64,000 nucleotides of DNA from Dichetophora obliterata (GCA_963920525.1 OY986438.1:73613136-73677135); one strand, 5' to 3'; counted from the stretch's first letter, positions 33,303-46,063 are shown. Notes: a model not told the origin generated them from the letters alone. Numbers and translations: made by a program.

Positions 33303-34465
33303 CATAATTTTTTTTTAATGGATTTTAATTTTGTTTTGGTTTGGTTTTTTTCTTAGTTTGTTCTATTTTTTAGTGATTTCATTCTGTTTTTTTGCATTAA
33401 TTGCTTTTAATATCAAGCCTGTAATTTATCAAATCGCTTGCATTACTAATTTTGTCAATTGACCACCTAACAAAATAAAACGAGCAAGGCAAAATCAATT
33501 ATAATTTTTTTTGTGTTCAATACACTTTTCGTCGACATTTGTTTAAATCATTTTCGGCTTTTGCAATAATTTTTTCTTTTATATATCTTACAAACTCATG
33601 AATATATCATTATATATTTTTATTAATTTTTTTATGATATTATAAAACAGTTCGACAAAAAAAATTAATTCTCAACCTGACCCTCTCCGATTTTGTTTAA
33701 ACTTTGTATACACGTAGTGTTGGCTACAATTTAGAAAAACGATTTGTAATTTTTATTTTTTTTCGAGTGGTTACTGAGTTACGGGTACTCAAAAATTGAA
33801 AAAAATCGGTTTTTTTTGTGGACTGTTTTTCAATTGATCATAACTTCGGTTAAGTTTGAGATAGAGCAACGATTTTAGATTCATATTAAAGATATTTTCA
33901 AATGGGTTATTTTGTATAACAAAACTTAAAAATTTTTTAAATTTTCACGTTATTTATTTTGCATATAATTTAAAAAAAATATTTTGATGAAAGTCAATTT
34001 AAAAATTTTGGAAAAAATATATATTAATTAATGATAGTTTATCTAAGTTCTCTCAAAATTTCAGCCTGGGATGACGATGACAACAATATTAAAATAAATT
34101 TCAAAGTTAACCTTAAAATTTTTGCTCAACACAGCAGCTTGCGAGAAAGCAACAAGAACTGAACACACTAAAGAAGACCATATGTGTGTGTATGTGCACA
34201 GTGTGACATCAGTGCTTCGGTCTAGGCTAAGCAGAGTTGATAAAATTCTTCGAAATAAACTCATCGAAATATTTGGGGCGGTTCCTCAAAATAATCTTTG
34301 GTTTACGTTATGATGATTCCCAAGATATTTGGAACATGGTATAGTTTGAAATAACATCTAAAAATGGTCTGTTTTAAAAAATATTGGCTGGTGTAATAGT
34401 TGTAAAAGTGTCAAAAAATATAGGCAAGAAAAAAATCTTAATCTACATCAAAAAATTGTAAATGT
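33303..34465. other. Non-coding AT-rich stretch
   Basis: Short interrupted frames only. I see no domain, tandem array or terminal repeats. Confidence 0.5.
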
Positions 34466-34823
34466 TTGTAATCGGAGTAAGGATAATGCTGTTTTTCATG
34501 CTTATTTTTGATATTTTTTTTTATTTTGGTTCTATACAAAAACTTTTAAAAATCAAATACCTGCATAATTGTTCTTTTTTTTAGTTTCTTGCAATATTTT
34601 TTCAGCAGGTGTTTATTTAATAATTAATATTTTAGTTTCAATGTATATCAGTTTAAGCAATTCTGACTAGGAATCAATGCAAGAACTCAAAACCTTTCCA
34701 ACGACATCTTGAAAATGAGGATTGCATTAGAAGCAATGACGTTTCTTTGAATTTCAGTGAAAATAATTTAAAAAAATTCAACAAAATGCACGAAAAACAG
34801 CATTATCTTAAATCCGAATGCAA
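34466..34823. repeat. Imperfect inverted repeat, about 360 bp apart
   Basis: Thirty-six bases ending ggataatgctgtttttcatg (34466-34501) match the reverse complement of 34788-34823 at roughly three quarters of positions, including an unbroken ataatgctgttttt core. It may be an old MITE; no target duplication could be defined. Confidence 0.4.
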
Positions 34824-35035
34824 AAAAATAAAAATTTTTTTATGCAGGTTGAAAGAAATTTTTCATTACCATTATTTATGACCAATTTAATAAAAGATTA
34901 CTTTTTAAGAATTGGACTTTTGGCCAGTTTTTTTGATCAAATACCCCTTAGTGCTCTGTCGCAAATTTCCTAACTACGCTTACCACTCGATTATGGACTT
35001 GATTAGCAAATTTGGCGCAACTGTTGATTGAGATA

Positions 35036-35263
35036 CAAAATAGTTTTGTTTCTCTAATAAAACCTAATAAAATTCTTGAAATAAAGTGCCACAAGATTAA
35101 AAGAACGTCAAAGGTACAAAACCGCTTTTGATTTGTTGTACAACACCCAAATAGATTTTCATTCTCTCCTAAAACATAAAATAAAATGCTTGCAAAGAAG
35201 TGCCACAACATCAAAAGAACTGCAGATAAGTACAAAACCGGTTTTGATTTGTTGTACAACAAC
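35036..35263. repeat. 114-bp tandem duplication
   Basis: Two diverged units lie at 35036-35149 and 35150-35263. Both contain gtgccacaa.a...aaaagaac and end with a nearly identical ttttgatttgttgtacaaca segment. They are non-coding. Confidence 0.7.
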
Positions 35264-36541
35264 CAGCAGTGAGCTAGTTATCTTAACAAAAATTCTATAT
35301 ATAGAACTGCGCTACTTCTTGCATTTTAGAAAATGCTTGTGTATGTGTTGCAATCGAACTTTGAAAATAAAGCTTTTTTTTAAGCTTCAAGAAATTGCTG
35401 CCGGTTTTTGGTGCCAAGATGAACATCTATATGATAAGTTATCTGTGGCCAGGATTTGGCCATAAGTTTTTTACTGCTCAGCTTCAGCTTTTCACTCGGC
35501 AATAATTGCCTTTGCTGCAAGCAGATTATTCGCTCGTATGAGGTGGTTTACGAAAGTCCCCTTTAAACCCGAGTAGTCAACAAACTACTTGTGGCGAAAG
35601 CAGTTATTGCTCATAGAATTGCCGAGTGAAAAACGGCCCTTTGCAACACATGCAGAACCAAAACAACAATATCAGCAGCTAGTAGCAAAGTTGCCAGTTA
35701 TGTTGGAAAAATCCCATTCGTGGTAATTTTTAATTGCCCTTAGGAATTTTTCTTTCTGGGAATTCCCATAAAATTTTTTAATTCAGCATGGCATTTTTTA
35801 GCATGGCATTAGAGTTTGGTAATATTCTTCTTAAATTTTTTTTTCTTTTGTAGTATGCAAAGTTTCTTTGTGGTATTTCTAAATGTTTTTTAAATTGTTT
35901 GTGCATATGGGACTTGTTGTGGTATTTTTTAATGCGAATGAGATTTTTGTGGCAATTTTAAATGCATATGGAATTTGTGGTGGTTTTTTTAAAACGCGTG
36001 GTATTTTTGTGGTAACTTTTAATGATCGTGAGATTTTTTTTGATATTTTTCGGAATTTTTTTAAATTTTCACTGGCTACCTTGGCTAGTAGTAGTACATT
36101 TTTTGTAGCCACATACTGGCTCTCTAGCTACATGCAGCTGTATTCTCTATTGCATTACAACCCAACAAGCCATTAATGTTACTGTGCCAGCTAAACGGTA
36201 CTTAAAACGGCAGCGTCTGATTTGCTGGTATGAAAACGACATGTTTTTGTACCTTTAACCGTTCTCTATATAATTGTAAAATCCTATTTTATATTTATCA
36301 AGAATCGAATTGAAATTTATGTCATATTCGCTTGATGTGTCGTATGTTCTTGTCTTTTTCCCTCTCTTTTTCACCTGTTCGCAAAAAAACGCTGAAATAT
36401 TCATTGATTCTTGTATTAAAATCAAGGTAGTGCAGTTGAGTTGCCGTTTATTATTTAGTTTATTGTTGCAACTTAATAAAAACCATTTCAAGAAAAGGTT
36501 ACAATTGTTTAAAAACAAATAAAAATTATATACAACTTGAA
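35264..36541. other. Non-coding stretch with a degenerate about 35-bp repeat
   Basis: No gene is recognised. Between about 35860 and 36035 a loose unit resembling ttttttaatgcgaatgagat + tttgtgg recurs four or five times. The surrounding DNA shows nothing definable. Confidence 0.45.
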
Positions 36542-36914
36542 GTTTTCTATATGAAATACAAATTCTAATTGTTTGATAGTTTAAATCATTCTTGATTTTA
36601 AATACAAATTCTAGTTGTTTCATAGTTTTAAATAGTTTATTGAGCTTTAGGTCAGGTCAGAACAATTAATTGCACTAACTAGTTAATATCAGCTAACTAA
36701 TTAATCAGCTAGTGATGTTTTTTGTTTTCTGTTCATATTGAAAATGTTGTTGCTGTTGTTTCATTGAAAAAATTCGTTAGAGCAATTAATTGTTCTAACC
36801 TGACCTAAAGCTCAATAAACGATTTTAACTATCAAACAACTAGAATTTGTATTTAAAATCAAGAATGATTTAAACTATCAAACATTTAGAATTTGTATTT
36901 AAATCATAGAAAAT
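36542..36914. repeat. Long foldback: about 135-bp arms, about 100-bp loop
   Basis: The left arm (36542-36679) contains caaattctagttgtttcata and gagctttaggtcaggt. It is matched almost base for base by the reverse complement of the right arm (36775-36914). The loop (36680-36774) is unrelated. atatacaactt occurs just outside both arms (near 36526 and 36923), a possible target duplication. A transcript could form a long hairpin. A foldback MITE is the simplest reading. Confidence 0.8.
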
Positions 36915-37690
36915 CAACATTAATATACAACTTAATAAATGGTACGCTTATATGAAACACACAATGCATAGTTTGCTAACATTCAAACGGTCCGCTTCAG
37001 TGCTTTTAAAAGTGCACACTGTTTTCAACCGAGCCGATTGGCTATCTAGGAAACGAAAAAAAATGAAAGCAACTGATGTGTATTTATAAATGTGTATTTT
37101 ACATACATATTAATAAAAACAACAACAACAAAAGCAGCACAACAACGAACGACGTGATTACGAACTAAACAAGCAAACACAACAGCATAAGCAGCTAATG
37201 CAGCTAAGCAGCTAAACAGCTAGTGCATTTCTCATACGAATATATGAATTTTTCATCTTCTTGCTGTTTTATTAGATATTCGTTTTATTCCCACTAAAAC
37301 TGATATTTTGGCATTTTGTTTCTTTTTACGATGAATATTAAAGGCTGTAGGTATACCCCAAAGTCTCAACTATCACTTTGAAAAAAATTTGTGAAAATGA
37401 CAAACCGCGCTGTAAGACTTAATTTAAAGTAAAAAAAAAAATTCAAAAGAAAATTTATCATATTTGTAGGTCTGAAAAATTTGTTTTGAATTAAAAAAAA
37501 AATCCACTAAAGAATATCAACTAATTGTTGTTTTTTTTCATATTTGGACCCATTGTAACTAAAATAATGTCAAAAGTTTCCTCCGTCTCCTAATTGAATT
37601 GATACCATCTTTAATGGGTGAATACCCCACTTTGTGACATTCCGAACTTGTATGAAGGAGACAGGAAGCTAAACATAGTAAGCACAGTAC
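36915..37690. other. Non-coding stretch
   Basis: Contains short gca/aca-rich low-complexity DNA near 37120-37220. No coding or terminal-repeat signal is recognised. Confidence 0.5.
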
Positions 37691-38130
37691 ACCTGTTGAT
37701 ACCAGGCGAAAATTGGTGTTACAAATGATAATACCTGCAATAACTTATTCTGAAATTATTTATAGTAAACTAGATTCGCGTTCTGAGCACAAAGTGTGAG
37801 TTGCGTTTAATCATGCGACGCGATACGTCTATAAAATTCATAGGTTTGATCACATATCTCACCTCAGGTATAGCATACTTGGTTGTGATATAAGCTATCT
37901 TAATGCTCGTAATTGCATATTCCTTCTTACATTAATTCACTTTAAAATGCCATTGTATCTTTTTGAAAAATTACAATTTTATCAGTCAAACAGAAGTTAT
38001 ATGATGATAATACCTAACTTTAATTCCCTGAACTCTACCAGACTATTTTTCATTAGTGCCATCAGATTATGGAATGCATCACCCACACTAAAGGAAAAAA
38101 GTATTAAATTTATGCAAAAACGTATTTAAT
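37690..38130 (+). pseudogene. 5'-truncated non-LTR retrotransposon, ORF2 C-terminus
   Basis: The frame reads as ITYSEIIYSKLD (near 37735), FNHATRYVY, ILGCDISYLNARNCIFL and, after a short break, TRLFFISAIRLWNASP to a stop at 38127. It is clearly related to the last 150 residues of the RT protein at 59308-60729 (TFSEIVYSKLD, FNYATRYVYG, HLFFINAIRLWNALP). It is a 3' fragment of the same clade with one internal stop near 37787. The AT-rich stretch after it may include the 3' tail. Confidence 0.75.
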
Positions 38131-38955
38131 TTAACAAAAAACGTCGTCAATATTGAACCAATAACGCATTCGCGTAAAACAAATAGGTAAATATTTAAAA
38201 TTAAATTAAATACATTTTTTATTTAAATAATGCACGCGTTTTATTAAAATTTTTTTAAATAATAATTTTTTTAAGAAATATTATCGTATTTAAATAGAAT
38301 TTAATAAAAAAAAATATTGAAATTATTGAATATAAATATTTATTTGATTTTAAATAAATAAAATATTAAAATGAAACTATCGTATTTAAATAAAAATATT
38401 AATAAAAACCATATAAAAAAATTTAAAAAAGCATATTTAAAATTGAAATCCCATATTTAAAATGATAATAAATAAAAAATATTAGAATTATTATATAAAA
38501 ATTTTTAATTCATGGAATACTAGTATACACAAAGTTTTAGTTATAATGTACATTATATACAAAATGGATTTTTAAAAAATTTTAAATCTTCCAATGAATA
38601 CTTGTTTAGGTGAAAATTTAATTCAATTTTATTGTTTATCTATTTTTTTCACAATCCTGCTTTAAAAACTGTAATATTTTTTAGGAGAGGCTTACTAAAA
38701 TTTTGTTTAGGGAATTCATACAAAACGATTTATAACACAGGGGAACAAAAAAGGAATTTTTTTCTGCGGCATAAGTTTTTGGAGCCAATTAAGATACATG
38801 GGATAATGAAGTTTTAATCCTCAAATTCACATTGTTTGAATTGACTCTGGTTCTCGCGATAAACCGCGATAAACCGCTATTTTTGTGTGTTTTAAAAGAA
38901 AAGGACCTGCCTCGCGTTTTTGCCGGCGCTTAAAACGCCACTGGCTCTAAGTAAA
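38131..38955. other. AT-rich non-coding DNA
   Basis: Dominated by aaatattta/aataaa low complexity from 38190 to 38520. No coding region is recognised. Confidence 0.5.
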
Positions 38956-39050
38956 TTATTTTTATTCAGCCGGCATAAAAATGCGCTTAGGCTTGAAATA
39001 TTATTTTTATTCAGAAGGCATAAAAATGCACTTAGGCTTAAAATAAAAAG
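38956..39050. repeat. 47-bp tandem duplication in the putative LTR of gypsy C
   Basis: ttatttttattcagccggca + taaaaatgcgcttaggcttg is followed at once by a diverged second copy (ttcagaaggcataaaaatgc...). The following 39120-39340 has further loosely repeated gtgcgtaatgc units. Confidence 0.65.
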
Positions 39051-39486
39051 ATGAAGCTGATTTAAAGCTTGTAGAATTAATAATCTTTATTTTTCAATTT
39101 CGGTGCTTATAAAGCCAAACGACGGTATTTTGTTAAAATCGAAAAAGTGCATAATTCTTAACATAAAAAGTGCGTGAGTGAAAAATAAATATAAACTTAA
39201 TGCGTAATGCAAAATAAATATATAACAAAAATAATAAACATTGAAAGTGCGTAATGCATATAAGTATATAAGAAAAATAATAAACATTAAAAGTGCGCGA
39301 GTGAAAGAAATAGAACATTAGCTTAGTGCGAAAGTGCGTAATGTAAACTTAATATATAACCACGGGTCATTGTGCGTGGTGAATAACAATAAACATAGTT
39401 ACAGTGCAATCAATAAGTTTGTGTACGTTTGGTTGCTTAACTCGGTATAAGTATAAGTTTGTTTGCTTAACTCGGTGCGCACTACA
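38956..39486 (-). repeat. Putative 3' LTR of gypsy copy C (left end uncertain)
   Basis: Reading the minus strand, a purine tract aaggattgggg (39497-39487) is followed by TGTAGTGCGCACCGAGTTAAG at 39486, the layout of polypurine tract and LTR start downstream of the gypsy C integrase stop (39784). The LTR end is not defined. No matching 5' LTR is found beyond 58001, so the 5' end is missing or diverged. Confidence 0.45.
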
Positions 39487-39783
39487 CCCCAATCCTTAAG
39501 ATACAAATTATTTGAAAAAAAGAAAAATAATTTTTAAAATTATACAATTCAAACTTTCTTATTATAATTTAATAAATTATTTAATCTTAAAATATAATAT
39601 TTGTTTCATACATTTCTAATATTCTTATTAACTATAACAGATTATATTTTATTCCAAAAATGGTTTCAAAATAAATATATATTTTCAAGTTATTAAAAAT
39701 TATACAAATTCAATTTGTTTATGAAATTTATACAGTGCAATTGTTTTAATTAATAAATTTTTACTTTATTGGAAAATTTTGAA

Positions 39784-39911
39784 TTAAATCCATCTTTTTA
39801 GTAAATTATTTTGGTATTCTTTGATTTTACCATCTACATTAACTTTAGAATTCACTCCATTTTTAGCAACTATAATATATGGACTATAATATATGATATG
39901 GTGGTTGGTTT
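39784..39911 (-). pseudogene. gypsy copy C integrase C-terminus
   Basis: An open minus-strand segment reading YSPYIIVAKNGVNSKVNVDG to a stop (39786-39784) is the expected end of a gypsy integrase. It continues the frame region broken at about 44057 by the CR1-type element. The protein resumes here after a gap of about 4.1 kb. Confidence 0.7.
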
Positions 39912-40159
39912 TTTTATTTTTTTATTTTTATTTCAGTCAATGAACAAATGTTCTTACAGACTAAGATGATATAATTATAATAAATATAACCTATTAGATA
40001 AAAAGCATTAATTTATACATAATAACAAAATAGGCAGTTTTAATAATAGTTATTTAGCACATTTTTCAATAACTGTTTGGAATCTGCAAAATCAATATTA
40101 CAATAAAGCATACAGTTATTGAACTCCAGAATAGCTCTAAACATTGGTGAATTAATGGC

Positions 40160-42854
40160 TTAGTTCGTTCTGCACATTCCCAAATAAAACACATCAAAAT
40201 GACGCAGTGTTCGGCAAGGAACATTAAAATTTATAAGTTCAAGTAGTTTTGGACAATCAATTGTCCCAACAACAATATCAAAAATAAACATTAGAGATAG
40301 AATACTTCTTCTATTCTGAAGAGTTTTCAAATTAAGTGTGCTGCAACGATGATTATAAGATGGAACTGGATTAAATGAATAATTTATTTTGAAAACAAAA
40401 CGAGTAAAAGCTTTTTGTACTCGCTCAAGGCGTAACGTATGGGATGCATAGTAAGGGTTCCAAATAATTGAAGCATATTCTAACTTCGAACGAACAATGG
40501 ACGTGTAAAGTACTTTCAGCGTACAAGGATCCTTAAAATTTGAGCCATTTCGCCTAACTAAAGCAAGCATTGAATAAGCTTTTGGAATAATATAATTTAG
40601 ATGACTAATCAAAGTGAATTTGGAGTCAAAGATGACTCCTAGGTCTTTAATATCATGAGAGCAGCTTAAAGGAAAAATATCTATATAGTATGTTGTTTTA
40701 AGTGGATATGGCGATTTAGAAAAAGTAGAAAACATACATTTTTTGTAATTTAGAAACAACCGATTTTTAGTGCTCCATTCGTTTATAAAATCTAAGTCTG
40801 ATTGCAATAACAAGGCATCCGACAAAGCGTTTATTTTAAGAAAGATTTTTAAATCATCTGCATATAAAAGACACTGAGAGTTTTTAACTTTTGATGTAAT
40901 ATCATTAATAAAAAGTATAAAAAGTAAGGGACCCAAAATACTTCCTTGTGGTACCCCCGAAGAAGCTATAAATGGTCTTGAAACATTATTTTCAATATAA
41001 ACATGACACACCCTATCCCTAAGATATGAACCAAACCATTTTAATAATTTGGAGTGAAACCCAAGATTTCTTAATTTGTTTAATAAAATCTCATGAGAAA
41101 CTTTATCAAAGGCTTTAGAAAAGTCTGTGTAGATTGAATCAACCTGATACCCCTGTTGAAATGCTGAAATACAATAATCAGAAAATAATGTTAGATTCGT
41201 TACCGTTGAACGGCCAGATACGAAACCATGCTGAAAAGGAGAAATTAAACACTTTACAGCGAAAGCTACTTTTCTTTTAACTATAGACTCAATGAGCTTT
41301 GAAACAGATGTTAGCTTAGATATCGGTCTATAATTTTCAATATTATTTTTGTTTCCAGACTTAAATACTGGCGATATAAATGATACCTTCCACACACTAA
41401 AAAATACTCCAGTAGACAAAGATTTGTTGAAAATAAGTTTAAGGGGCTTTGCTAGGGATTTACAACAATTTTTTAACAGGATACCTGATAAACCATCCGA
41501 GTCAGATTTTGTTGTAGTTTTAAGACTCAGAATTCCTTCTATTACATTGTCTACAGAAATATGCAACGATCCCAAGTCAACTAAAGGTGCAACATCACAC
41601 GTAATATTACCAGAACATATATCTGGAGGTTCAAAATTTGACTCAAAATAATCTGCAAAAAGATTTGCAGTTTCAAGAGCATTTTTAGAGACTTTATCTC
41701 TATAAAACATACTAGACGGAATATTAGAGCACTTTTTCTTCGAATTCACATAACTCCAAAAAGCCTTAGGGTTTGACTTTATATTCGTTTCAAAGTTCAG
41801 AATATACTGATTATAAAGATATTTATCCAGGAAATTGAATTCTCGCATATAATGATTGTATTTATTAAAAAAGTCTGTATTATTTTTATTAGCCACGACC
41901 CATTTTTTATAAAATTTATTTCGTAGATTTTTTAACTTTAATAAGCCAAGGCAGTTTATACTTTTTAATGTGCTTTTTAGGAACGTGCTCACAGCAAATT
42001 TTTGATACAATAGATTTAAATATTGAGAAACAATCTTGAGCATTACACAAAACAAACGTATTAACCCAATCTATACCATCAAATAAGCTATTTAATAGAT
42101 TAAAATCACATGAATTAAAATTAAAATTATTTTCATTTTTAGTTTTACCATCACATCTGAGAAAATTATAAAATTCAATATCAACCGATAAAGGAGTGTG
42201 ATGTACACTAGCTGGAGATATAGGAAAACCAGATTCAGTAATAGCAAAATTTATATTCTTACTTAAAAATACAAGATCCAAAACTTTATTTAGTTTATTA
42301 AGACAACCATTTATCTGCAATAGATCAAATTCCAAAAAACTGTCAACCACAAATACCTCTAGTTAACTGTTTGCATTCGTGGGCATAAAACCCACATCTG
42401 CAGATATTCGAGACCAAATTATTTTATTTAAGTTGAAATCACCCAGAATACAAAACTGATGATTCATATCCGCATTTTGTACAAGATCACCAATGTTTTC
42501 AATATGCGATTTATAAAGTTCAAAGGCACTGTTTGGAGGAATATAAGAGACAGACACATATATTATTCCAGATGAGCCATAAACAGTAACACAGAGTTGA
42601 TCCAACAGAAGGTCTGTGTTTTTTAAAGCAAAATATGTTGATTTGAACGAAGAGTTTACAGCAATTAAAACTCCACCTCCACGCCTACATCCAGTTTTCT
42701 CAAAATCTCTATCTTTCCTATATACATGGAAAATATTTGGATCAAAAAACTCTTCAACAGAGAAATCTGAGTTCAGCCATGTTTCAGTTATAGCGAATAC
42801 ATCATATTCCAATTGGGCAGTTGCTCGATATATTGAGTCTGATTTCGTTCGCAT
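40160..42854 (-). pseudogene. CR1-type ORF2: endonuclease and RT, two lesions
   Basis: Replication protein of the CR1-type element. Endonuclease motifs are AITETWLNSDFS, RRGGGVLIAV and CILGDFNLNKIIW. RT motifs are SDGLSGILLKNC, NYRPISKLTSVSKLIE, YTDFSKAFDKVSH, SGVPQGSILGPLLF and the catalytic YADD near 40854-40865, ending with an RVQKAFTRFVFK thumb region. Lesions: one in-frame TAA at 42363-42365 and one frameshift in an A run near 41930-41936. Everything else is open, so inactivation is recent or partly due to homopolymer errors. Confidence 0.85.
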
Positions 42855-42901
42855 ACCAGAAACATTTTGGTAGTATATTTTTAGATTGTTGTTGTTTGTA
42901 T

Positions 42902-44018
42902 TTATAACTTTCGTTGTGGTAACCTTGCTCTTTGAAAAAACTTAAACGGGCTAACTTTGACATTAGCAGGCCACAGTGATGCAGTGAAAACTTCATTCCA
43001 ATGCATAGCAGCAACTCCCAGTTTGAAACTAACTCTCTTAATTAAGTCTTCCGGTGCATCTTTTTTAACTAATTTAAAACAGCGCAAATTATACAACGCA
43101 ACATTAGAATGATTGGCAACATAATTCAAAATGTTGCCTTCAGAAACCGACGGCAAGAAAGATGAAACATGAAGCCATCTCATATTATCCGCAACAGCAA
43201 GCTCCGAGCTCATGCATTGACCAACAATAGTATTTTGATTATTTATGTTTTGATTATTTATTTTCTCATTATTTGGAGTGGTAATATTTTGAGCTCGCAA
43301 TATAGGAGCAGCACTCAGGGACGGAGAAACAGTCAAACCAGCATTAGCAGAAAAAGTATCAGCAGCAGAAACCGGTTTTATTGCACTAGCCAGTTGCGAT
43401 ATTCCACCAAACGTTAAGCCTCGCTCTTGATTAGCAGCATTCAAAGCAGACCACGAACCCTTAGAAGCATTCGGTTCTGAAATAGAGTGACTCGACTGGG
43501 CAACAACAATAGCATCAGGTTGCATAGTTTTTTTTGCGGAGTCAGCATTAGGCAGCTCTGGAGACGCAGCAACAACAGCAGCATAGGATGGGATGACAGC
43601 CAGCTCAGTGGAGATCAAATTCACTGCAGATGTTAAATTTCCATTAAAATTTACGAAAGCTTCATTTAATTTCGGCAAAGCATTGTCTAAGTTTAATGAA
43701 CTCGATTTTGAGTTAGTTTTTGTTTTTTTTTGTAGCAAAATCACGACAGAGGTCTATGACTAATAATTTAATGTCACGAACTTCGTCAACAAGATTTAAA
43801 ACCGAACTAAACAAATTTTCTGATTTATTAAGGCAACCATCACAATTAAAAACTATATTTTGTTTTGATTTGATAGTATTAAAAATATCATCATCAATGT
43901 TTATGCAAGACTTATGAAAATCAGTCCCACAGATATGACAACAAAGAACAGAATCTTTCGCAGACGATTTATTACATTTCGCGCAACGAGATCTTAGTTG
44001 AGACATTATTAAAAACAA
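42902..44018 (-). pseudogene. CR1-type ORF1 with PHD-like finger, one frameshift
   Basis: Chaperone/RNA-binding protein of the element. It starts at 44018 with CAKCNKSSAKDSVLCCHICG, TDFHKSCI and FNCDGCL, a C4HC3 PHD-like arrangement typical of CR1 ORF1. A frameshift in an A9 run (near 43727-43735) moves to the second frame. That frame runs through a Ser/Ala-rich linker to a folded C-terminal part (DNMRWLHVSSFLPSVSEGNI...), possibly RRM-like. It ends at 42902, 48 bp before ORF2. The homopolymer context allows either a real mutation or an assembly error. Confidence 0.75.
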
Positions 44019-44056
44019 ACGACCGATAGGCTTCGCAGAAAAAACTGAACTGAAAC

Positions 44057-45497
44057 TTCTTTCTATTCATTTTCTTTATCATTACTTTTTCACCAATTTT
44101 TATATTTAATGGTGCAGAAATTGCATAATTTTTGATTCGTTTAATCTTTGCTATATTTATCAATTCTTTTGTTTTTTCTAATTAGAATTTTAATCTTACT
44201 CTCAATTCCTGCGCATAATTGTCTGTGTTGTAACATTTTGAATTATCTAGTTTATCATTTGGTAGGTTTGCTAATTTGCCAAATATAAGTTCAAAAGGAG
44301 TGTAATTAGTGTCAACATGAGGTGTTGTATTGTAGGCAAATGTGAAGTATGGGATCCAATGGTCCCATTCATCATCTTTGCAAAAATTTAATAAAAATTC
44401 GTTCAATACTCTGTGGTTTCTTTCTATTGAAACCAGTGTCTCATGATGATAAGGCGTGCTAAATATTTGTTTAATGTTAAGCTGTTTGCAGATTTCCGAC
44501 ATCAATTCATTGGTACATTCAGTACCCCTATCTGATTTAAGAACTTTAAAATGACCATAGATTAAAATAACATTTTCTATTAAGGATTTGGCAACGGTTT
44601 TTGCGTCTTTGGTCTCCATTGGACAAGCAATGACATATTTCGTTAACTCACATTGCATAGTTAATATATAACGTAAATTATTTGATAATCGCAAAGGCCC
44701 TACAGTATCTATTGATATTGTTTCAAAACTAGTTCCTGGTGTGTCTGTCAAAGTTAATTTCTCTTTTGTATGTCTGGTTTATTTGTTGATTTTACATTGT
44801 TCGCAATTTATATATATTTCTTTATCATTTTGTTCATGTTTTTCCAAATGTATTTTTGTTTCATTTTTAAATTGGTTTTTCTAATGCCCATGTGTCCTCC
44901 ATGAGCCGAATTATGATATTCTTCAATTAATTTATTTTGTATATCTTTATCAATTATTCTTGTAGGTTCATTGTACAATATATTAAAATTTTTAAATTTT
45001 CATTATTTTTTCTTTGTAAATTATTAAATATCTCTTTAAATTTATCCATTCCTATGGTTTCAAATATTTTATCATTTTTACTCAACGCGAGCTCGTTTAT
45101 ATTTAACCTATGCATTTTTGACGACAGTTTCTCCAAGGTCAGCTGTGTGATCGATGGATTATCGCTGCATCTTGCAATAACGTCTCTATTATTTATATAT
45201 ATTTGGGTACCCTTGTAATTTCTATCAGTTACGAACCTTAATTTTATCATTTTGTTTATATCCGATTTGGATGTGCATTCCCAAGCAAAAAGTTGATCAG
45301 ACTTCTTTTTAGTAATGTCACTTGTTTTGTCTGAATTAGTATTTTGTGTATGTTTATTTGTAACCATACTTCTTGTTATAGTCAGTATTTTGCTATCATC
45401 CGTTCCTGTCGGAATCATAGTCTTCAATGAATCGCTGTTTAGTACTATGCGAACTATAATGCGTCAGCATTAGTATTCATGCTGCCTTTCTTGTATA
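44057..45497 (-). pseudogene. gypsy copy C: RNase H end, integrase zinc and core
   Basis: The continuation of gypsy C beyond element E. The RNase H end (KGSMNTNADAL) reads on from 45497. A connector block, 44954-45427, lies between RNase H and integrase. The integrase core, 44182-44751, has Asp in SIDTVGPL, Asp in KSDRGTE and Glu in SIERNHRVL, spaced as in D,D-35-E enzymes. The end of the core (FELIFGKLANLPNDK) is followed by a frame change near 44180 and an INIAKIKRIKNYAISAPLNI segment to 44060. There is a stop near 45450 and a zinc-region break near 44760-44940. Non-functional. Confidence 0.85.
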
Positions 45498-45859
45498 AGT
45501 TAACGTGATAAACATTTAATTCTACATAATATGCTGACACCGTGGTTTCTAACACACGCGCATAGTTAAGGTGATAAACATTTAACTCTACAACTAATGA
45601 ATAATATGCTGACACTGTGGTTTCCAACACACGAGCATCCGCTGCAGTTCAACATACCGTGGGACTCAACGTCAGCAACATCGTGTCCCCAAAAATAAAA
45701 CAAAAACAATACCGGCGGCAGAGCAGCTTAAGGTGTAGTGTTTAAGTTATGAAAAATGTTAGTTTAGTTTAGTTTAAGTTTATAATTGATACAATAAAGA
45801 TCGCTTTTAAGCGAAAAAATATTTTTTTTTAAGTAAATGTAATAAACGAAAGTTTAACT
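45498..45859 (+). repeat. 5' LTR of element E
   Basis: It starts AGTTAACGTGATAAACATTT and ends agtttaact. It contains an internal imperfect duplication (gttaacgtgataaacattta and gttaaggtgataaacattta, about 69 bp apart) and an aataaag polyadenylation-like site near 45792. It differs from the 3' LTR by only a few substitutions and two small indels (one gttta unit and one T). Confidence 0.9.
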
Positions 45860-45888
45860 GGCGCCCAATGTGCTTGTAGTGAAAAAGT

Positions 45889-46063
45889 GATAAGTCGAAA
45901 CAAGCTTAAGTCGTCCTAAAGTAGCACGCCGCTATTCGCAAAAAAGTTCACCTCATCAACTACAGCCGAACCAAGGATAAGTCGAAACAAGCTTAAGTCG
46001 TCCTAAAGTAGCACGCTGCTATTCGCAAAAAAAGTTCACCTCATCAACTACAGCCGAACCAAG
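45889..46063 (+). repeat. 87-bp tandem duplication in the leader of E
   Basis: A unit beginning gataagtcgaaacaagctta occurs at 45889-45975 and again at 45976-46063 with two small differences. It lies just after the primer-binding region. Confidence 0.9.

Larger units (their letters stand above)
39912..44056 (-). mobile_element. CR1-clade non-LTR retrotransposon inside gypsy copy C
   Basis: It interrupts the gypsy C integrase C-terminus: the integrase frame ends near 44057 and resumes near 39911. It carries ORF1 (PHD-like Cys/His N-terminus), ORF2 (endonuclease and RT without RNase H) and an A-rich 3' tail (tttttttatttttttattttt on plus near 39910-39930). I could not define a target duplication, which is common for CR1-type insertions. 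Only three small coding lesions are seen, so it is fairly young. Confidence 0.8.

Noticed and set aside
35879..36176. Overlapping 77- and 97-codon frames on opposite strands
   Set aside because: Produced by the degenerate about 35-bp T-rich repeat, which is open on both strands.
36255..36623. 122-codon minus-strand frame
   Set aside because: It overlaps the foldback arm and has no motif or codon bias; likely chance.
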